NCBI RefSeq assembly: GCF_003633685.1
Contig: NZ_RBKT01000001.1
Span: 4,154,001-4,218,000 of the forward strand
DNA: 64,000 nt
Direction of reading: 5' to 3'
From: Micromonospora pisi
Lineage (GTDB): Bacteria; Actinomycetota; Actinomycetes; Mycobacteriales; Micromonosporaceae
The notes below the pieces were generated by a model. The model searched no databases. It saw only the letters and a program-made list of their open reading frames with translations, and was not told the origin of the DNA. Below are positions 35,341 to 44,132 of the stretch, piece by piece (position 1 is the stretch's first letter; every line of letters begins with the position of its first letter). The translations under genes and the position numbers were made by a program.

Positions 35341-36225
35341 GAGGTGCATCGCCAGCCGGTAGAACCGCAACCGATCTTCGTCCAGATCGGACCCGCGCAG
35401 CCAGTGGTAGTGCTCACCGAAGCGCAGTTCGAGGAAGGCGTGCTCCCACTCCTGGTCGAAGTACATGAGCCCTTCGATGTCGATCAGCACCGGACGTCCC
35501 CGGTCGTCGAGGAGCACGTGGTCCGGGCCGAGCTCGCCGTGGATCAGCCCGTACCCGGTTCGGGGCGGCACGACGGCGGACCACCCGCGCAGCGTGTCGG
35601 CCAGCCGCTCGCGTACGTTCGCCAACCGCTGGACCCGCGTCGCGGCCGATTCGAGGTCGCGCAACGCCCGTTCCAGCACGATCTGCTCGCTCGTCGGGTC
35701 GCCCTGCCGGGCCCGGTCGACCAGCGTGAGCTTGCCGAGGCGGGCACTGTGCCGCCCACCCATCGCGGTCAGCGCGGCGGCGAGTTCGGTCAGCGCCGGT
35801 CGCGCCGCCTCCGGGTCACGCCGAAGCAGCGCCTCCAGCGTTCCGCCGTGTACCTCCTCGACCAGGGCGAGATCCGCCGGGTGGTGGCGCCTGCTCCGGT
35901 CGGTCAGATAGACCCGGGGCGTACGGACCCCGATCGCGCCGAGATGTTCGCTGGCGGCCTCGAAGAGCCCCAGGTCGGAGGCGTCGGCGAATGGATCCAC
36001 CGCACCCGTGCCGAGGTCGGCTGCCACCTCTGGCCAGTAGTTCTCGGCCTCGTTCCAGACATAGAGGATCGCGGTCGAGTCGTCGTCGAACAGGAGGCGG
36101 TAAACGCCCTTCTTGGAACCGCCCCGCAGCCGTACCACCTGGTCTAGACGGCGTACGGTGCCGAACGCCTCGCGTACCAGTCCGGTCAGATCGGCTGCCT
36201 CGACGAACCTGCGTGTCACGCCCAT
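35230..36225 (-). CDS. Aminoglycoside-phosphotransferase-fold protein
   Basis: 331-aa kinase-fold phosphotransferase. GLIHGELGPDHVLLDD at about 226-241 corresponds to the Brenner motif HxDxxxxN, but the catalytic Asp position holds Glu (HGELGPDH). VLIDIEGLMYF matches the metal-binding DFG-equivalent segment. The N-lobe has RLRGGSKKGVYRLLF as an ATP-binding loop. It may phosphorylate an antibiotic, a sugar or a metabolite, or be a pseudokinase; the substrate is not inferable. The 3' end overlaps the MFS gene by 111 bp. Confidence 0.82.
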   Translation of the reverse strand: MGVTRRFVEAADLTGLVREAFGTVRRLDQVVRLRGGSKKGVYRLLFDDDSTAILYVWNEAENYWPEVAADLGTGAVDPFADASDLGLFEAASEHLGAIGVRTPRVYLTDRSRRHHPADLALVEEVHGGTLEALLRRDPEAARPALTELAAALTAMGGRHSARLGKLTLVDRARQGDPTSEQIVLERALRDLESAATRVQRLANVRERLADTLRGWSAVVPPRTGYGLIHGELGPDHVLLDDRGRPVLIDIEGLMYFDQEWEHAFLELRFGEHYHWLRGSDLDEDRLRFYRLAMHLSLVAGPLRLLDGDFPDRELMAGIAEHNTGRILRLLG

Positions 36226-36345
36226 CCGGTCATGGTCCGGGGGAAACGCGACGGAGAGGAACGAGTGACCGGATCGCGTCTCCCCGACCGGTCGGGGGAG
36301 GCGGGGTTTGTTGCTGCCCCCACAGCACGATCATTGGCATGCAGA

Positions 36346-36861
36346 ATGCGGAGCGTGCAAACAACTTCTCGTTCCGCAGCCGCCGCGAGCAGGCCGGTCC
36401 GACGGCGGCTTCGGTCGCTCGCCACCGGCGAGTTGGCCAACATCCCACTGCACCCGCTCATCTGGATCGGCGTGATCGGTGTACCAGTCACGCTCGGCAA
36501 CGTGGCGGGTTACCTACTCTTCGCGCTGCTGCTGCTCGAGGGTGCCGGCTACTGGCTGGCGAAACTCCGCCAGGTCGACACCCGGGGGCGCGAACTTCCC
36601 GGCGCCCGGATCTTCCGGCTGCTCCGGATCGTGAACCTCCCGCTGCTCGCAGTCGGTGTGGCGATCGCAGCGTACGGCGTCGTCGACGACCCGGCGCTCG
36701 CCTCCTGGCTCGGCCTGGGATACGCGCTCTTCGCGGTGCTGGAACACGTCAACTACTTCCACCTCCAACTCAGCTACGACCGCCGGGCTGACCTGCGGCG
36801 ACTACGCGCCTTCGGACTCCGCCGGTCCCACCTCTCGCGCGACCTGGCGCAGCATCCCTGA
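36346..36861 (+). CDS. Small integral membrane protein of unknown function
   Basis: 171 aa. An Arg-rich N-terminus (SRPVRRRLRSLATGELAN) is followed by about four TM helices: PLIWIGVIGVPVTLGNVAG, YLLFALLLLEGAGYW, LPLLAVGVAIAAYGVV and LASWLGLGYALFAVLEH. The cytosolic tail is basic and His/Arg-rich. Not recognised. The ATG at 36346 is chosen as the first start that keeps the basic N-terminus; no ribosome site is clear, and a GTG at 36355 is possible. It is 120 bp divergent from the phosphotransferase gene. Confidence 0.6.
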   Translation: MRSVQTTSRSAAAASRPVRRRLRSLATGELANIPLHPLIWIGVIGVPVTLGNVAGYLLFALLLLEGAGYWLAKLRQVDTRGRELPGARIFRLLRIVNLPLLAVGVAIAAYGVVDDPALASWLGLGYALFAVLEHVNYFHLQLSYDRRADLRRLRAFGLRRSHLSRDLAQHP

Positions 36862-36952
36862 GGACCCTTTGCGCGCCGCGAGGAACTGAGTCGGCCCTCA
36901 AAGACCCCCCTGCCGATGGGAACCCGACCGGGCCGTCACGCCTCTACCGGGC

Positions 36953-38254
36953 ATGACGACAAGGCGTACGGTGCTGCGGCTGGCCGGCGGAATCGCGGCC
37001 GGTGCGGCGGGCGGTGCAATGGTCGCGACCAGCGGCGGGTGCCGGGGGAACCCGGCCCAACAGCCGGCACGGGGTGGGCCGGCTCCGGGGGAAGCCCTGG
37101 TCGTGGAGATGGCGGCGGGCGCACTGGCGGTGGTCGACGCGACCACCGGGCAGACTGTGGTCAACCCGTCGGCGGCGGTGCTCAGCGGCGACGGCACCCG
37201 ACTCGTCCGCACCGAGGGCGAGGGCACCGGCACCCGGGTCACCAACCACCGGCTCGCCGACGGCACCTCCGTCAGCGGCGGTCTGCTCGCCGACCGGCTC
37301 GCCGCACGCGCCACCAGCCCGGACGGTTCGCTGGTGGCGCTCGCCACCCCCGGCGAGCCCGGGGCGAACCCGTACCGGCCGGGTGGACGGGAGCGGACCA
37401 CGATCGTGGTCGCCGGAAGCTCCGGTCAGCGCAACCGGGTGGAGCTGCCCGGCAACCTGGAGCCGGAGGCGTTCGACGCCACCGGTCAGGCGCTCTTCGT
37501 CCTCGACTACCTGCCCCCGAAGGCCCCGGACCGCTACCGGGTACGGGTCGTGGACCTCGCCACCGGTGAGATGCAACCGCTGGTCACCCGACTGAAGTCG
37601 GCGCTGCCACCGGGGGCCGAGGAGGAGATGCGGGGCGAGGGCCGGCAGGCGGTGTACGACAGCCTCACCCGGCAACTGTTCACCCTCTACACCCACCAAC
37701 CGGAACATGTTCACACCCGGGACCTGATCGCCGGGGCCCGGCCGGACGCCCCACACGTGCACGCGTTCGTCCACACCCTGAACCTGACCGACCGGTGGGC
37801 GTTCTGCGTCGACCTGCCGTCGCCGTTCGGTGAGGGGCCGGCCGCCGCCCACGCGATCGCGGTCGACCCCAGCGGGGCCCAGGTCTACGTGGTCGACGCG
37901 ACCAGCGGCACGGTCGCGGTCATCGGCTCGAACGAGCTGACCGTGGGGCGGACCGTCCGGTTCACCCCGCCGAGCGGACCGGTCGGCTCCGCCGCCGCCA
38001 GCATCGGTACGGACGGAGGGCTGCTGATCGGCGCCGGACGCGAGCTGATCAGCGTGCCGTTGACCGGTGCCGAACCGGTACGCCGGACCATGCCGACCGC
38101 CGTACGCGGCATCGCCACCAGCGCCGACCGGAAACGTTGCTTCATCGGCCAGGAGAACGCGCTGGTCTGCCTCGACCTGAGCACCGGCACCCTGGGCTGG
38201 CGGATCGGCGTACCCGGGTTGGAGACGTTGCGGCAGGTCGCCGCGCGGGCCTGA
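36953..38254 (+). CDS. Tat-exported beta-propeller-like lipoprotein
   Basis: 433-aa secreted protein. The N-terminus TTRRTVLRLAGG has the twin-Arg motif, then a hydrophobic stretch and TSGGC as a lipobox around residue 30. The mature part has repeated beta-strand blades with VVDATTGQTVV, VVDLATGEMQPL, YVVDATSGTVAVIG and CLDLSTGTLGW spaced about 45-90 residues apart, which suggests a WD/YVTN-type propeller. The proline-rich middle HTHQPEHVHTRDL is variable. It may bind a cell-surface or extracellular ligand; no catalytic site was found. It reads rightward toward the convergent sulfurtransferase. Confidence 0.75.
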   Translation: MTTRRTVLRLAGGIAAGAAGGAMVATSGGCRGNPAQQPARGGPAPGEALVVEMAAGALAVVDATTGQTVVNPSAAVLSGDGTRLVRTEGEGTGTRVTNHRLADGTSVSGGLLADRLAARATSPDGSLVALATPGEPGANPYRPGGRERTTIVVAGSSGQRNRVELPGNLEPEAFDATGQALFVLDYLPPKAPDRYRVRVVDLATGEMQPLVTRLKSALPPGAEEEMRGEGRQAVYDSLTRQLFTLYTHQPEHVHTRDLIAGARPDAPHVHAFVHTLNLTDRWAFCVDLPSPFGEGPAAAHAIAVDPSGAQVYVVDATSGTVAVIGSNELTVGRTVRFTPPSGPVGSAAASIGTDGGLLIGAGRELISVPLTGAEPVRRTMPTAVRGIATSADRKRCFIGQENALVCLDLSTGTLGWRIGVPGLETLRQVAARA

Positions 38255-38262
38255 GCGCCGCG

Positions 38263-38282
38263 CGACGACCTGCCGGTGGTCG
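38263..38282. terminator. Small hairpin between convergent genes
   Basis: CGACGACC (38263-38270), loop TGCC, GGTGGTCG (38275-38282), one mismatch. It fills the 33-bp gap between the lipoprotein and sulfurtransferase stops. Confidence 0.45.
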
Positions 38283-38287
38283 ATGGG

Positions 38288-39190
38288 TCAGCCGGCCAGG
38301 CCGCCGGGCTGGTCCCCCTGCACGACAGGAGCCCGGACCAGGTTGCCCCATTCGGTCCACGAGCCGTCATAGTTGCGCACCTGCGGGTAGCCGAGCAGGT
38401 GGTGCAGAACGAACCAGGTGTGGCTGGAGCGCTCGCCGATCCGGCAGTAGGCGATGATGTCGTCCGCGGTGGAGAGCCCCAGCCCGTCGGCGTAGATCGC
38501 CCGGAGCTCGTCGGGACGCTTGAAGGTGCCGTCCTCGTTCGCGGCCGACTTCCACGGCTTGTTCAGCGCACCGGGGATGTGCCCGCCGCGCATCGCCCCC
38601 TCCTGCGGGTAGTCGGGCATGTGCAGCAGCGCCCCGCTGTACTCGCCCGGCGAGCGGACGTCGACCAACGGCCGGCCGCTCGCGATGTGCGCCGCAACCT
38701 GGTCCCGGTATGCGCGGATCTGGCTGTCGTCGCGCTGAGGCACCGGGTACGTGGCACGGGGACGCTCGACCTTGTCCCGGGTGAGCTCCCGCCCCTCCTC
38801 GACCCACTTCTGCCGGCCACCGTTGAGCAGCCGGACGTCGTTGTGGCCGAAGAGCGAGAAGACCCAGAGGGCGTACGCCGCCCACCAGTTGAAGTTGTCG
38901 CCGTAGAAGACGATCGTGTCGTCCCGGCCGATGCCCTTGGCCGCACAGAGCTCGGCGAATGCCGTGGCGTCGAGGTAGTCCCGGGTGACCTGGTCGTTCA
39001 GCTCCAGGTGCCAGTCGACTTTGATCGCACCGGGGATGTGACCGGTCTCGTAGAGCAGCACATCCTCGTCGGATTCGATCACCACGAGGCCGTCGGTGCC
39101 CAGGTTCTCGGCCAGCCACTCGGTGGTGACCAGGCGCTGCGGGTCGGCGTACGCCTGCAGGGCAGGCGTGGGATCACTTGGTACGGACAT
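38288..39190 (-). CDS. Thiosulfate/3-mercaptopyruvate-type sulfurtransferase (tandem rhodanese)
   Basis: 300-aa two-domain rhodanese that transfers sulfane sulfur to cyanide or a thiol acceptor. The inactive N-terminal domain has [20 protein letters not shown] and [19 protein letters not shown]. The catalytic C-terminal domain has [26 protein letters not shown] and the active Cys loop [16 protein letters not shown]. The CRIGERS loop is typical of actinobacterial CysA/SseA-like enzymes. In many actinobacteria this gene is adjacent to sufE; here sufE-like sits 9 kb away. The ATG at 39190 is preceded by a poor ribosome site. Confidence 0.92.
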   Translation of the reverse strand: MSVPSDPTPALQAYADPQRLVTTEWLAENLGTDGLVVIESDEDVLLYETGHIPGAIKVDWHLELNDQVTRDYLDATAFAELCAAKGIGRDDTIVFYGDNFNWWAAYALWVFSLFGHNDVRLLNGGRQKWVEEGRELTRDKVERPRATYPVPQRDDSQIRAYRDQVAAHIASGRPLVDVRSPGEYSGALLHMPDYPQEGAMRGGHIPGALNKPWKSAANEDGTFKRPDELRAIYADGLGLSTADDIIAYCRIGERSSHTWFVLHHLLGYPQVRNYDGSWTEWGNLVRAPVVQGDQPGGLAG

Positions 39191-39301
39191 GAGGCCCAAC
39201 GTACGCCAGCGTGGCGGTGATCAGGTGAAGAACCGATGGGTGCTGGATCACTCCTCGCAGGCGATGTGACAGCCAGGAGTCATGGCGTACCAGCCGGCGA
39301 C

Positions 39302-39340
39302 AAAAATGGCCCGGCATCCGACGACGTCCTTCGCTACCCT
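39302..39340 (+). promoter_or_regulatory. Candidate WhiB7-type promoter for the MFS leader transcript
   Basis: An AAAAAT tract (39302-39307) precedes a -10-like TACCCT (39335-39340) by 27 nt. WhiB7-dependent promoters carry an AT-rich tract just upstream of a poor -35, at about this distance. Downstream lie a leader ORF and an efflux gene, as in WhiB7 targets. Confidence 0.4.
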
Positions 39341-39373
39341 GCGGTCGGCATTCATCAACCGGGAGGGATAGGC

Positions 39374-39430
39374 ATGCGCCTCGACAAGGTCACGGTCACC
39401 GCTTCGCCGCGAGAGCACACCGCGCGTTAG
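39374..39430 (+). CDS. 18-aa leader peptide upstream of the MFS exporter
   Basis: MRLDKVTVTASPREHTAR, with GGGAGGG ideally spaced before its ATG. It ends 96 nt before the exporter start, and an anti-Shine-Dalgarno element lies between. The strong ribosome site on such a short ORF and the folding downstream argue for a regulatory leader. The MRL start recalls some macrolide-sensing leaders, but the fourth residue is Asp rather than Arg/Lys, so the classical stall motif is not met. Confidence 0.55.
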   Translation: MRLDKVTVTASPREHTAR

Positions 39431-39465
39431 TCGGTCCGCCGTCGGGTTCCCGCCCACGGTGCGGT

Positions 39466-39522
39466 GCTCCTCGCCGCGAAGCGGTCGCTCACGCGACGAC
39501 CGTCTTCCCTTCTTCGAGGAGC
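39466..39522 (+). promoter_or_regulatory. Attenuator: hairpin sequestering the MFS ribosome-binding site
   Basis: GCTCCTCG (39466-39473) pairs perfectly with CGAGGAGC (39515-39522), which contains the exporter's GAGGAG Shine-Dalgarno. Between them, GTCGC (39484-39488) and GCGAC (39493-39497) form an inner hairpin. A near match to the same SD element, CGAGAGC, lies within the leader ORF (39410-39416) and could compete for pairing. Confidence 0.55.
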
Positions 39523-39526
39523 CATT

Positions 39527-40735
39527 TTGCGTGCCCTTGTCTCCGCGCGTCTCGGCGCGGACTTCACCAAACTCTGGACCGCCTCGGCGGTCTCCAACAT
39601 CGGTGACGGAGTCACCATGGCGGCCGGCCCACTGCTGGTCGCCTCCATCACCGCTGACCCCGCTCTCGTTGCCGGCGCAGTCTTCGTACAGCAACTGCCC
39701 TGGCTGATCTTCGCCTTGATCAGCGGCGCGTACGTCGACCGGCTCGACCGACGTCGTCTGGTCGTTCTCGTCAACGCGCTGCGGGCGGTGGCACTCACCC
39801 CGCTTACCCTGGCCGTCGCCACCGACACGGTCACGGTGGCGTTGATCTACACCGTGTTCTTCCTGCTCGGCACCGGCGAGACGCTGGCCGACACCGCGTC
39901 GGGGGCGTTCCTGCCCGCCATCGTGGCACCGGAGCGGCTGGCCACCGCCAACGCCCGGTTGATGGCCACCTTCACCGTCGCCAACCAGTTCGTGGCCAAG
40001 CCACTGGGGGCGTGGCTGTTCGTGATCGCCGCCGCCGCGCCATTCGGTGTCAACGCGCTCACCTTCGCGGTGGCGGCGGCCCTGGTGGCAACCATCCGGC
40101 CGGTCCCGGCGCCTCCGTCGGCACCGCGTACCAGCCTGGGTGCGGAGATCGGCGAGGGTCTCCGTTGGCTCTGGCGGCACCGGCTGCTGCGTACCCTCGC
40201 GGTCAGCATGGGGCTGGGCAACGTGGCGTTCTGCGCCGCGTTCGCGGTCTTCGTCCTCTACGCCCGGCAGCGGCTGGGCCTGTCGGACATCGGCTACGGC
40301 TTCCTGCTGACCACCTTCGCCGTGGGCGGGCTGCTCGGCACGCTGCTCGCTCCCCGCCTACAGGCGACCTTCGGCGCCAGCGCCCTGCTCCGTACCGGGC
40401 TGATCGTCGAGGTCGTCACCCACGCGACCCTGGCGATCACCAGGACGCCGCTGGTCGCCGCCGGCATCCTGATCGTCTTCGGGATCCACACCATGGTCTG
40501 GGGCGTCATCGTGGTGACCCTGCGACAACGGGTCGTGCCCCGGCACCTGCTGGGCCGGGTCGGCAGCGTGTACGCGCTGCTCGACCTGGGTGGAGCCGCC
40601 CTCGGCTCGCTACTTGGCGGCGTGCTCGCCAGGACCTGGGGCCTCACCACGCCGTTCTGGCTCGCCGCCACCGCGATGGCCATGATCACCGTTGCCGCCT
40701 GGCGCCCGCTGCGGGAGTCGTCGGCGAACAACTGA
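39527..40735 (+). CDS. MFS exporter (EntS/MFS_3-like), TTG start
   Basis: 402-aa major facilitator with about 12 TM segments. GADFTKLWTASAVSNIGDGV starts the first, and the motif-A loop is YVDRLDRRRL. AAPFGVNALTFAVAAAL and LRWLWRHRLLRTLAVSMGLG match the paralogous exporter at 33973. EntS-like carriers export siderophores or macrolide-type drugs. The TTG at 39527 has GAGGAG 5 nt upstream; no other start in this frame has one. The upstream leader ORF and SD-sequestering hairpin suggest antibiotic-controlled translation. Confidence 0.88.
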   Translation: MRALVSARLGADFTKLWTASAVSNIGDGVTMAAGPLLVASITADPALVAGAVFVQQLPWLIFALISGAYVDRLDRRRLVVLVNALRAVALTPLTLAVATDTVTVALIYTVFFLLGTGETLADTASGAFLPAIVAPERLATANARLMATFTVANQFVAKPLGAWLFVIAAAAPFGVNALTFAVAAALVATIRPVPAPPSAPRTSLGAEIGEGLRWLWRHRLLRTLAVSMGLGNVAFCAAFAVFVLYARQRLGLSDIGYGFLLTTFAVGGLLGTLLAPRLQATFGASALLRTGLIVEVVTHATLAITRTPLVAAGILIVFGIHTMVWGVIVVTLRQRVVPRHLLGRVGSVYALLDLGGAALGSLLGGVLARTWGLTTPFWLAATAMAMITVAAWRPLRESSANN

Positions 40736-40750
40736 TCTGCCCGAAAGACA

Positions 40751-40788
40751 GTTGTGGCCCGCCACCGAGGAAGGTGGCGGGCCACAAC
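40751..40788. terminator. 16-bp bidirectional terminator hairpin
   Basis: GTTGTGGCCCGCCACC (40751-40766), loop GAGGAA, and its exact complement (40773-40788), centred between the convergent stops at 40735 and 40811. Confidence 0.9.
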
Positions 40789-40810
40789 CCGGAGGTCGTA
40801 CATCGTGCGC

Positions 40811-43234
40811 TCAGTCCACGGGATCGGGATTCAGTTCGCGTACGCCGAAGGAGTAACTCCTGGTGTCGGACCTGGTCCCATCGGCGGTCACGCCGTACAC
40901 CTCGAAGTAGAACCAGCCGGAGTGCGGCGGAGTCCAAACGATCGACGCGTTGCCGTCCGTCGCCGCGACGGTCTGCTCTTCGCCGAAGAAGTCATATCGG
41001 TATCGGTATTCCACCGTGCCAGGCAGTTGCCCGGTCAGGGTGAAGGTCCCAGGCACGCCCGGCAGGCCGCCGTACGCGTTCTCCGGATAATCAGCAGAGT
41101 TGACCAGCGGGGCGCTGTAGACCTGGAACGGAAAACTGACGACCGCTGACTCGACACCGCTGGTGGTGCGGCTGCCAACCTCCAGCACCTGCCTACCGCC
41201 GAAGGTCGGGGTGAAGAGGATCCGGGCGGTGCCGAACTCTGCGGGGATGGTCTGCTGTGGTCCGTCGTTGAACTGGTAGACGAACTCGGTCACATCCGCC
41301 ACGGCGCTGCTCACATAGAACCAACCGGTCACACCGGGCCCACCATAAGGGTCGACGTAGGTGTCGTCGTACAGGCCGCCAACGACCTCGGGCAGGTGGT
41401 TGATGACGGTGAACAAGTAGTCGTACACCGGGGACTGGGTGCCGTCCGCGCTTACGCTCCGCACCCGCAAGTGGTGGAGGCCCGCCACGGTCGGCGTCCA
41501 CGAGAGCACGGCCGTGCCGGTGGCGTCCGCTGCCACGGACTGCTCAGGGCCGCCGGGCGCGAACGAGTAGAGGTAGGACACCACGCCCGGCAGCCCGGGA
41601 GTGAAGGTGAACCGACCTGGCACCCCGGTCCCACCGCTGCTCTCGTACCGGGGGTATTCGACCGAGGTGACAGACGGCTCGGTACGAAGATAGAAAGTTC
41701 TGGTCGTGGTCGCTTCGAGTCCGGCTGCGGTGCGACTGGTCACGGTGAGCTCACGGAACCCGCCGGCCAGCAGGGTGACGCTGACCTCGGCGCTGCCGTC
41801 GGCCCTGGCGGCGATGATCTGCTCCGGCTCCCCGTTGAACTGGTAGCGGTACTGCACGACCCCCTCGAGCCGAGGCCGGAACGTCAGCGTGCCGGATACG
41901 CCGACGGCGGTTATCTCGCCCTCCACGATTGGCCCGTTGTCGCGCACCAGGTACCTGTAGGCGGTTGCGCTGGACCGGTTACCGGCTCTGTCCACACTGG
42001 TCACGTAGAGCGAGGCCCCGCCGCTCTCCTGCGGCGTGATGGTCACCGTGGCGGTGCCGCCGGGGCCAGCGGCGACCCAGTCCCCAAGCGCGCCTCCGAC
42101 GGTGCTGTAGTAATAACCTTCGATGTCGGTGACGCCGTTCGGGCCGAAGCTGAACTCACCGGGGATGCCGGTGCCGCTGTGGAAGTTGCCGTCGTCGGGG
42201 TAGTCGGTCGACGACACCGTCGGCGGCTGGTCCGGTCCGGTCATGTCCATGTTGAAGTAACAGGTGGCGCTCCAGGCGCTGGCGTCCTGAGGGTCGGAGG
42301 TGCGGACCGCCCAGGCGTAGCTCCCACCGTGCTCGAGGTACTCGAGCGGAATCCCGACCCCGACCCGGCCGACGCCGGTGAGGCCGGTCGTTCTCTCGAC
42401 CCGCGCCGCCGGGTTGTCGACCGGCCACACCGCGAAAAGCGCGGTCAGGTTGTCGGCGGACCCGCCGGAGACGTTGTCCGGATCGGATATCGTCGCGGCG
42501 AGACCCACGTTCCCTCGACCGAGCAGGGGGCCCGGTGCCGTGGTCGCACAGGGCTTGTCCGAGCCCGTGGTCAGGTCGGTGGGCACGGACGGCGGATGGT
42601 TGTAGCCGACCGACAGGCCGAGGCTGCTGGTGAAGCGGCGCCCCTGCGCGGGGTCGGTTTCCAGGCCGGCGGGGAGTCGGAGCGCGAGGGTCAGGGTCGA
42701 GGCGCCCTCGGCGAGCGCCTGGCGCACCCCCTCGGCCGCGTTCCATTCGACCCGTGGCCGGGGGCAGCCACCCTCGGTCTGGACACTCGTGTAGAGCTTC
42801 GCCAACTCAGCCGGGGGGCTCTTCCAGTTCGACTTGTCGGCCACCACCGGTGCCGTACGCCAGAGTTCGACCGGCGGACGCTGGGTGCAGTCGGTGACCG
42901 ATGTTTCCCGCGCGGAGACGATCGCGGAGTTGATCACCGCGCCCCGGTAGCGGGTGATGTCGAAGGTGTAATAGGCCCGAGCGGTGTGCACGCGGTCCCG
43001 GTCGTCGACCCAGGATCCGACCGGCAGATCACCCTCACCATCGATGTAGATCTTCGTGGGCCGGTGCGCGTCGGTGTACGCCCACGAGGAGTTCTCCTCG
43101 AAGTGGTACCCGATCGCGTACGCCGGCTGTGCGACGACCGCCACCAAACCGGCGGCCATCGAGACGGTGACGGTGGCGGCCCGTCCTCGACCGGCCAGCC
43201 GTTTCCATCGTGGAGTGCGAATTTCGTGCAGCAT
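40811..43234 (-). CDS. Secreted multi-repeat protein with N-terminal DNRLRE-like domain and Ig-like repeats
   Basis: 807-aa exported protein. A Sec-type signal peptide (basic start, then VTVSMAAGLVAVVAQPAYA) is cleaved near residue 41. The N-terminal part (YYTFDITRYRGAVINSAIV, VELWRTAPV, LTLALRLPAGLE) resembles DNRLRE modules of surface proteins. Then come five repeats of 85-100 residues starting near 341, 441, 525, 620 and 711, each with a YP-x-G-GTGxPGxFTF opening and a V-x-Y-x-Y-x-F/EEQ...A..WTP core (Ig-like beta sandwich). No catalytic motif or anchor is seen. ATG at 43234 with GGAGG 7 nt before it. A cell-surface or extracellular-matrix role is inference. Confidence 0.75.
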   Translation of the reverse strand: MLHEIRTPRWKRLAGRGRAATVTVSMAAGLVAVVAQPAYAIGYHFEENSSWAYTDAHRPTKIYIDGEGDLPVGSWVDDRDRVHTARAYYTFDITRYRGAVINSAIVSARETSVTDCTQRPPVELWRTAPVVADKSNWKSPPAELAKLYTSVQTEGGCPRPRVEWNAAEGVRQALAEGASTLTLALRLPAGLETDPAQGRRFTSSLGLSVGYNHPPSVPTDLTTGSDKPCATTAPGPLLGRGNVGLAATISDPDNVSGGSADNLTALFAVWPVDNPAARVERTTGLTGVGRVGVGIPLEYLEHGGSYAWAVRTSDPQDASAWSATCYFNMDMTGPDQPPTVSSTDYPDDGNFHSGTGIPGEFSFGPNGVTDIEGYYYSTVGGALGDWVAAGPGGTATVTITPQESGGASLYVTSVDRAGNRSSATAYRYLVRDNGPIVEGEITAVGVSGTLTFRPRLEGVVQYRYQFNGEPEQIIAARADGSAEVSVTLLAGGFRELTVTSRTAAGLEATTTRTFYLRTEPSVTSVEYPRYESSGGTGVPGRFTFTPGLPGVVSYLYSFAPGGPEQSVAADATGTAVLSWTPTVAGLHHLRVRSVSADGTQSPVYDYLFTVINHLPEVVGGLYDDTYVDPYGGPGVTGWFYVSSAVADVTEFVYQFNDGPQQTIPAEFGTARILFTPTFGGRQVLEVGSRTTSGVESAVVSFPFQVYSAPLVNSADYPENAYGGLPGVPGTFTLTGQLPGTVEYRYRYDFFGEEQTVAATDGNASIVWTPPHSGWFYFEVYGVTADGTRSDTRSYSFGVRELNPDPVD

Positions 43235-43364
43235 CAATCAACCTCCCCGTAGTAACCCCACACCAGTCGTGGAGGGAGGGTGATCGTAATCGCTGGATGC
43301 GACAGCCTTGAATGAATTTCGGATCGCCGGGGTCTACTGTGGATGACCTTGGAGCTGCGCCGAT

Positions 43365-44132
43365 TCAGTCGCTGAACGGGCTCAGCACGGGCCGCTTGGC
43401 GGTGACCGTGTCACCGGAGGAGCGGCCGGTGAGGCGACGCTTGATCCAGGGGGCCAGGTGCTGCCCGGCCCACCGCAGATCCGCGCCGCGCGCGGCGAGC
43501 CACGGCGTCGGCGCCGGCTCCGGCGGTACGACCAGCCACTGCTCGTCCGGGGCGAGCCCGAGCGCGGCCAGTACGTGCCCGGCCACCCGTCGGTGACCGG
43601 CGGCGGAGAGGTGCAACCGGTCCTCGCTCCAGAGCTCGGGGTGCAGGAACACGTCGTCGGCGAAGAGGTCGACCAGCTTCGCGCCGTACCGCTGCGCGGT
43701 CTCCCCGACGGCCTGGTTGAGCATCGCCACCCGGGGCGCCATCATCCGCTGACCCGGCAGCCGGGACATCACGTCGGCGAACCGGAACACCAGCACATCC
43801 GCCCCGGCCTCACGGAAGTCCCGGATCACCTGGTCGAAGCGGCGGGTCAGCCCCTGCGCGTCGAAGTTGCGGCGCAGTACGTCGTTGCCGCCGGCCGCGA
43901 AGCTGACCAGATCGGGGCGCATGGCAAGAGCGGCGGGCACCTGCTCGTCCACCACGCTGGCAAAGAGGCGGCCCCGGATCGCCAGGTTCGCGTACCCGAA
44001 GTCCGGGCCGGCCTCGACCGCCAACCGCGCCGCGACCAGGTCGGCCCACCCCCGGTACGTCCCGTCCGGATAAGCGTCGTCCATGCCCTCGGTGAAGCTG
44101 TCCCCCACCGCCACGAAGCTGCGCCAGCGCAT
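43365..44132 (-). CDS. SGNH/GDSL-family esterase
   Basis: 255-aa SGNH hydrolase. Block I is FVAVGDSFTEGM (nucleophile Ser in GDS), block III is FAAGGNDVLRR, and block V is DRLHLSAAGHRRVAGHV with the Asp-x-x-His dyad. It hydrolyses an ester or acyl group, perhaps on a lipid or polysaccharide. AGGAGG lies 6 nt before the ATG at 44132, deciding the start. No signal peptide, so probably cytoplasmic. The C-terminal 60 residues (WLAARGADLRWAGQHLAPWI, then basic residues) are poorly conserved. Confidence 0.92.
   Translation of the reverse strand: MRWRSFVAVGDSFTEGMDDAYPDGTYRGWADLVAARLAVEAGPDFGYANLAIRGRLFASVVDEQVPAALAMRPDLVSFAAGGNDVLRRNFDAQGLTRRFDQVIRDFREAGADVLVFRFADVMSRLPGQRMMAPRVAMLNQAVGETAQRYGAKLVDLFADDVFLHPELWSEDRLHLSAAGHRRVAGHVLAALGLAPDEQWLVVPPEPAPTPWLAARGADLRWAGQHLAPWIKRRLTGRSSGDTVTAKRPVLSPFSD

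Noticed and set aside
39374-39385. Classical macrolide stall motif (+x+) at the start of the MFS leader peptide
   Set aside because: The peptide starts M-R-L-D; the residue needed after MRL is Arg/Lys, so this specific motif is not met even though attenuation is still likely.
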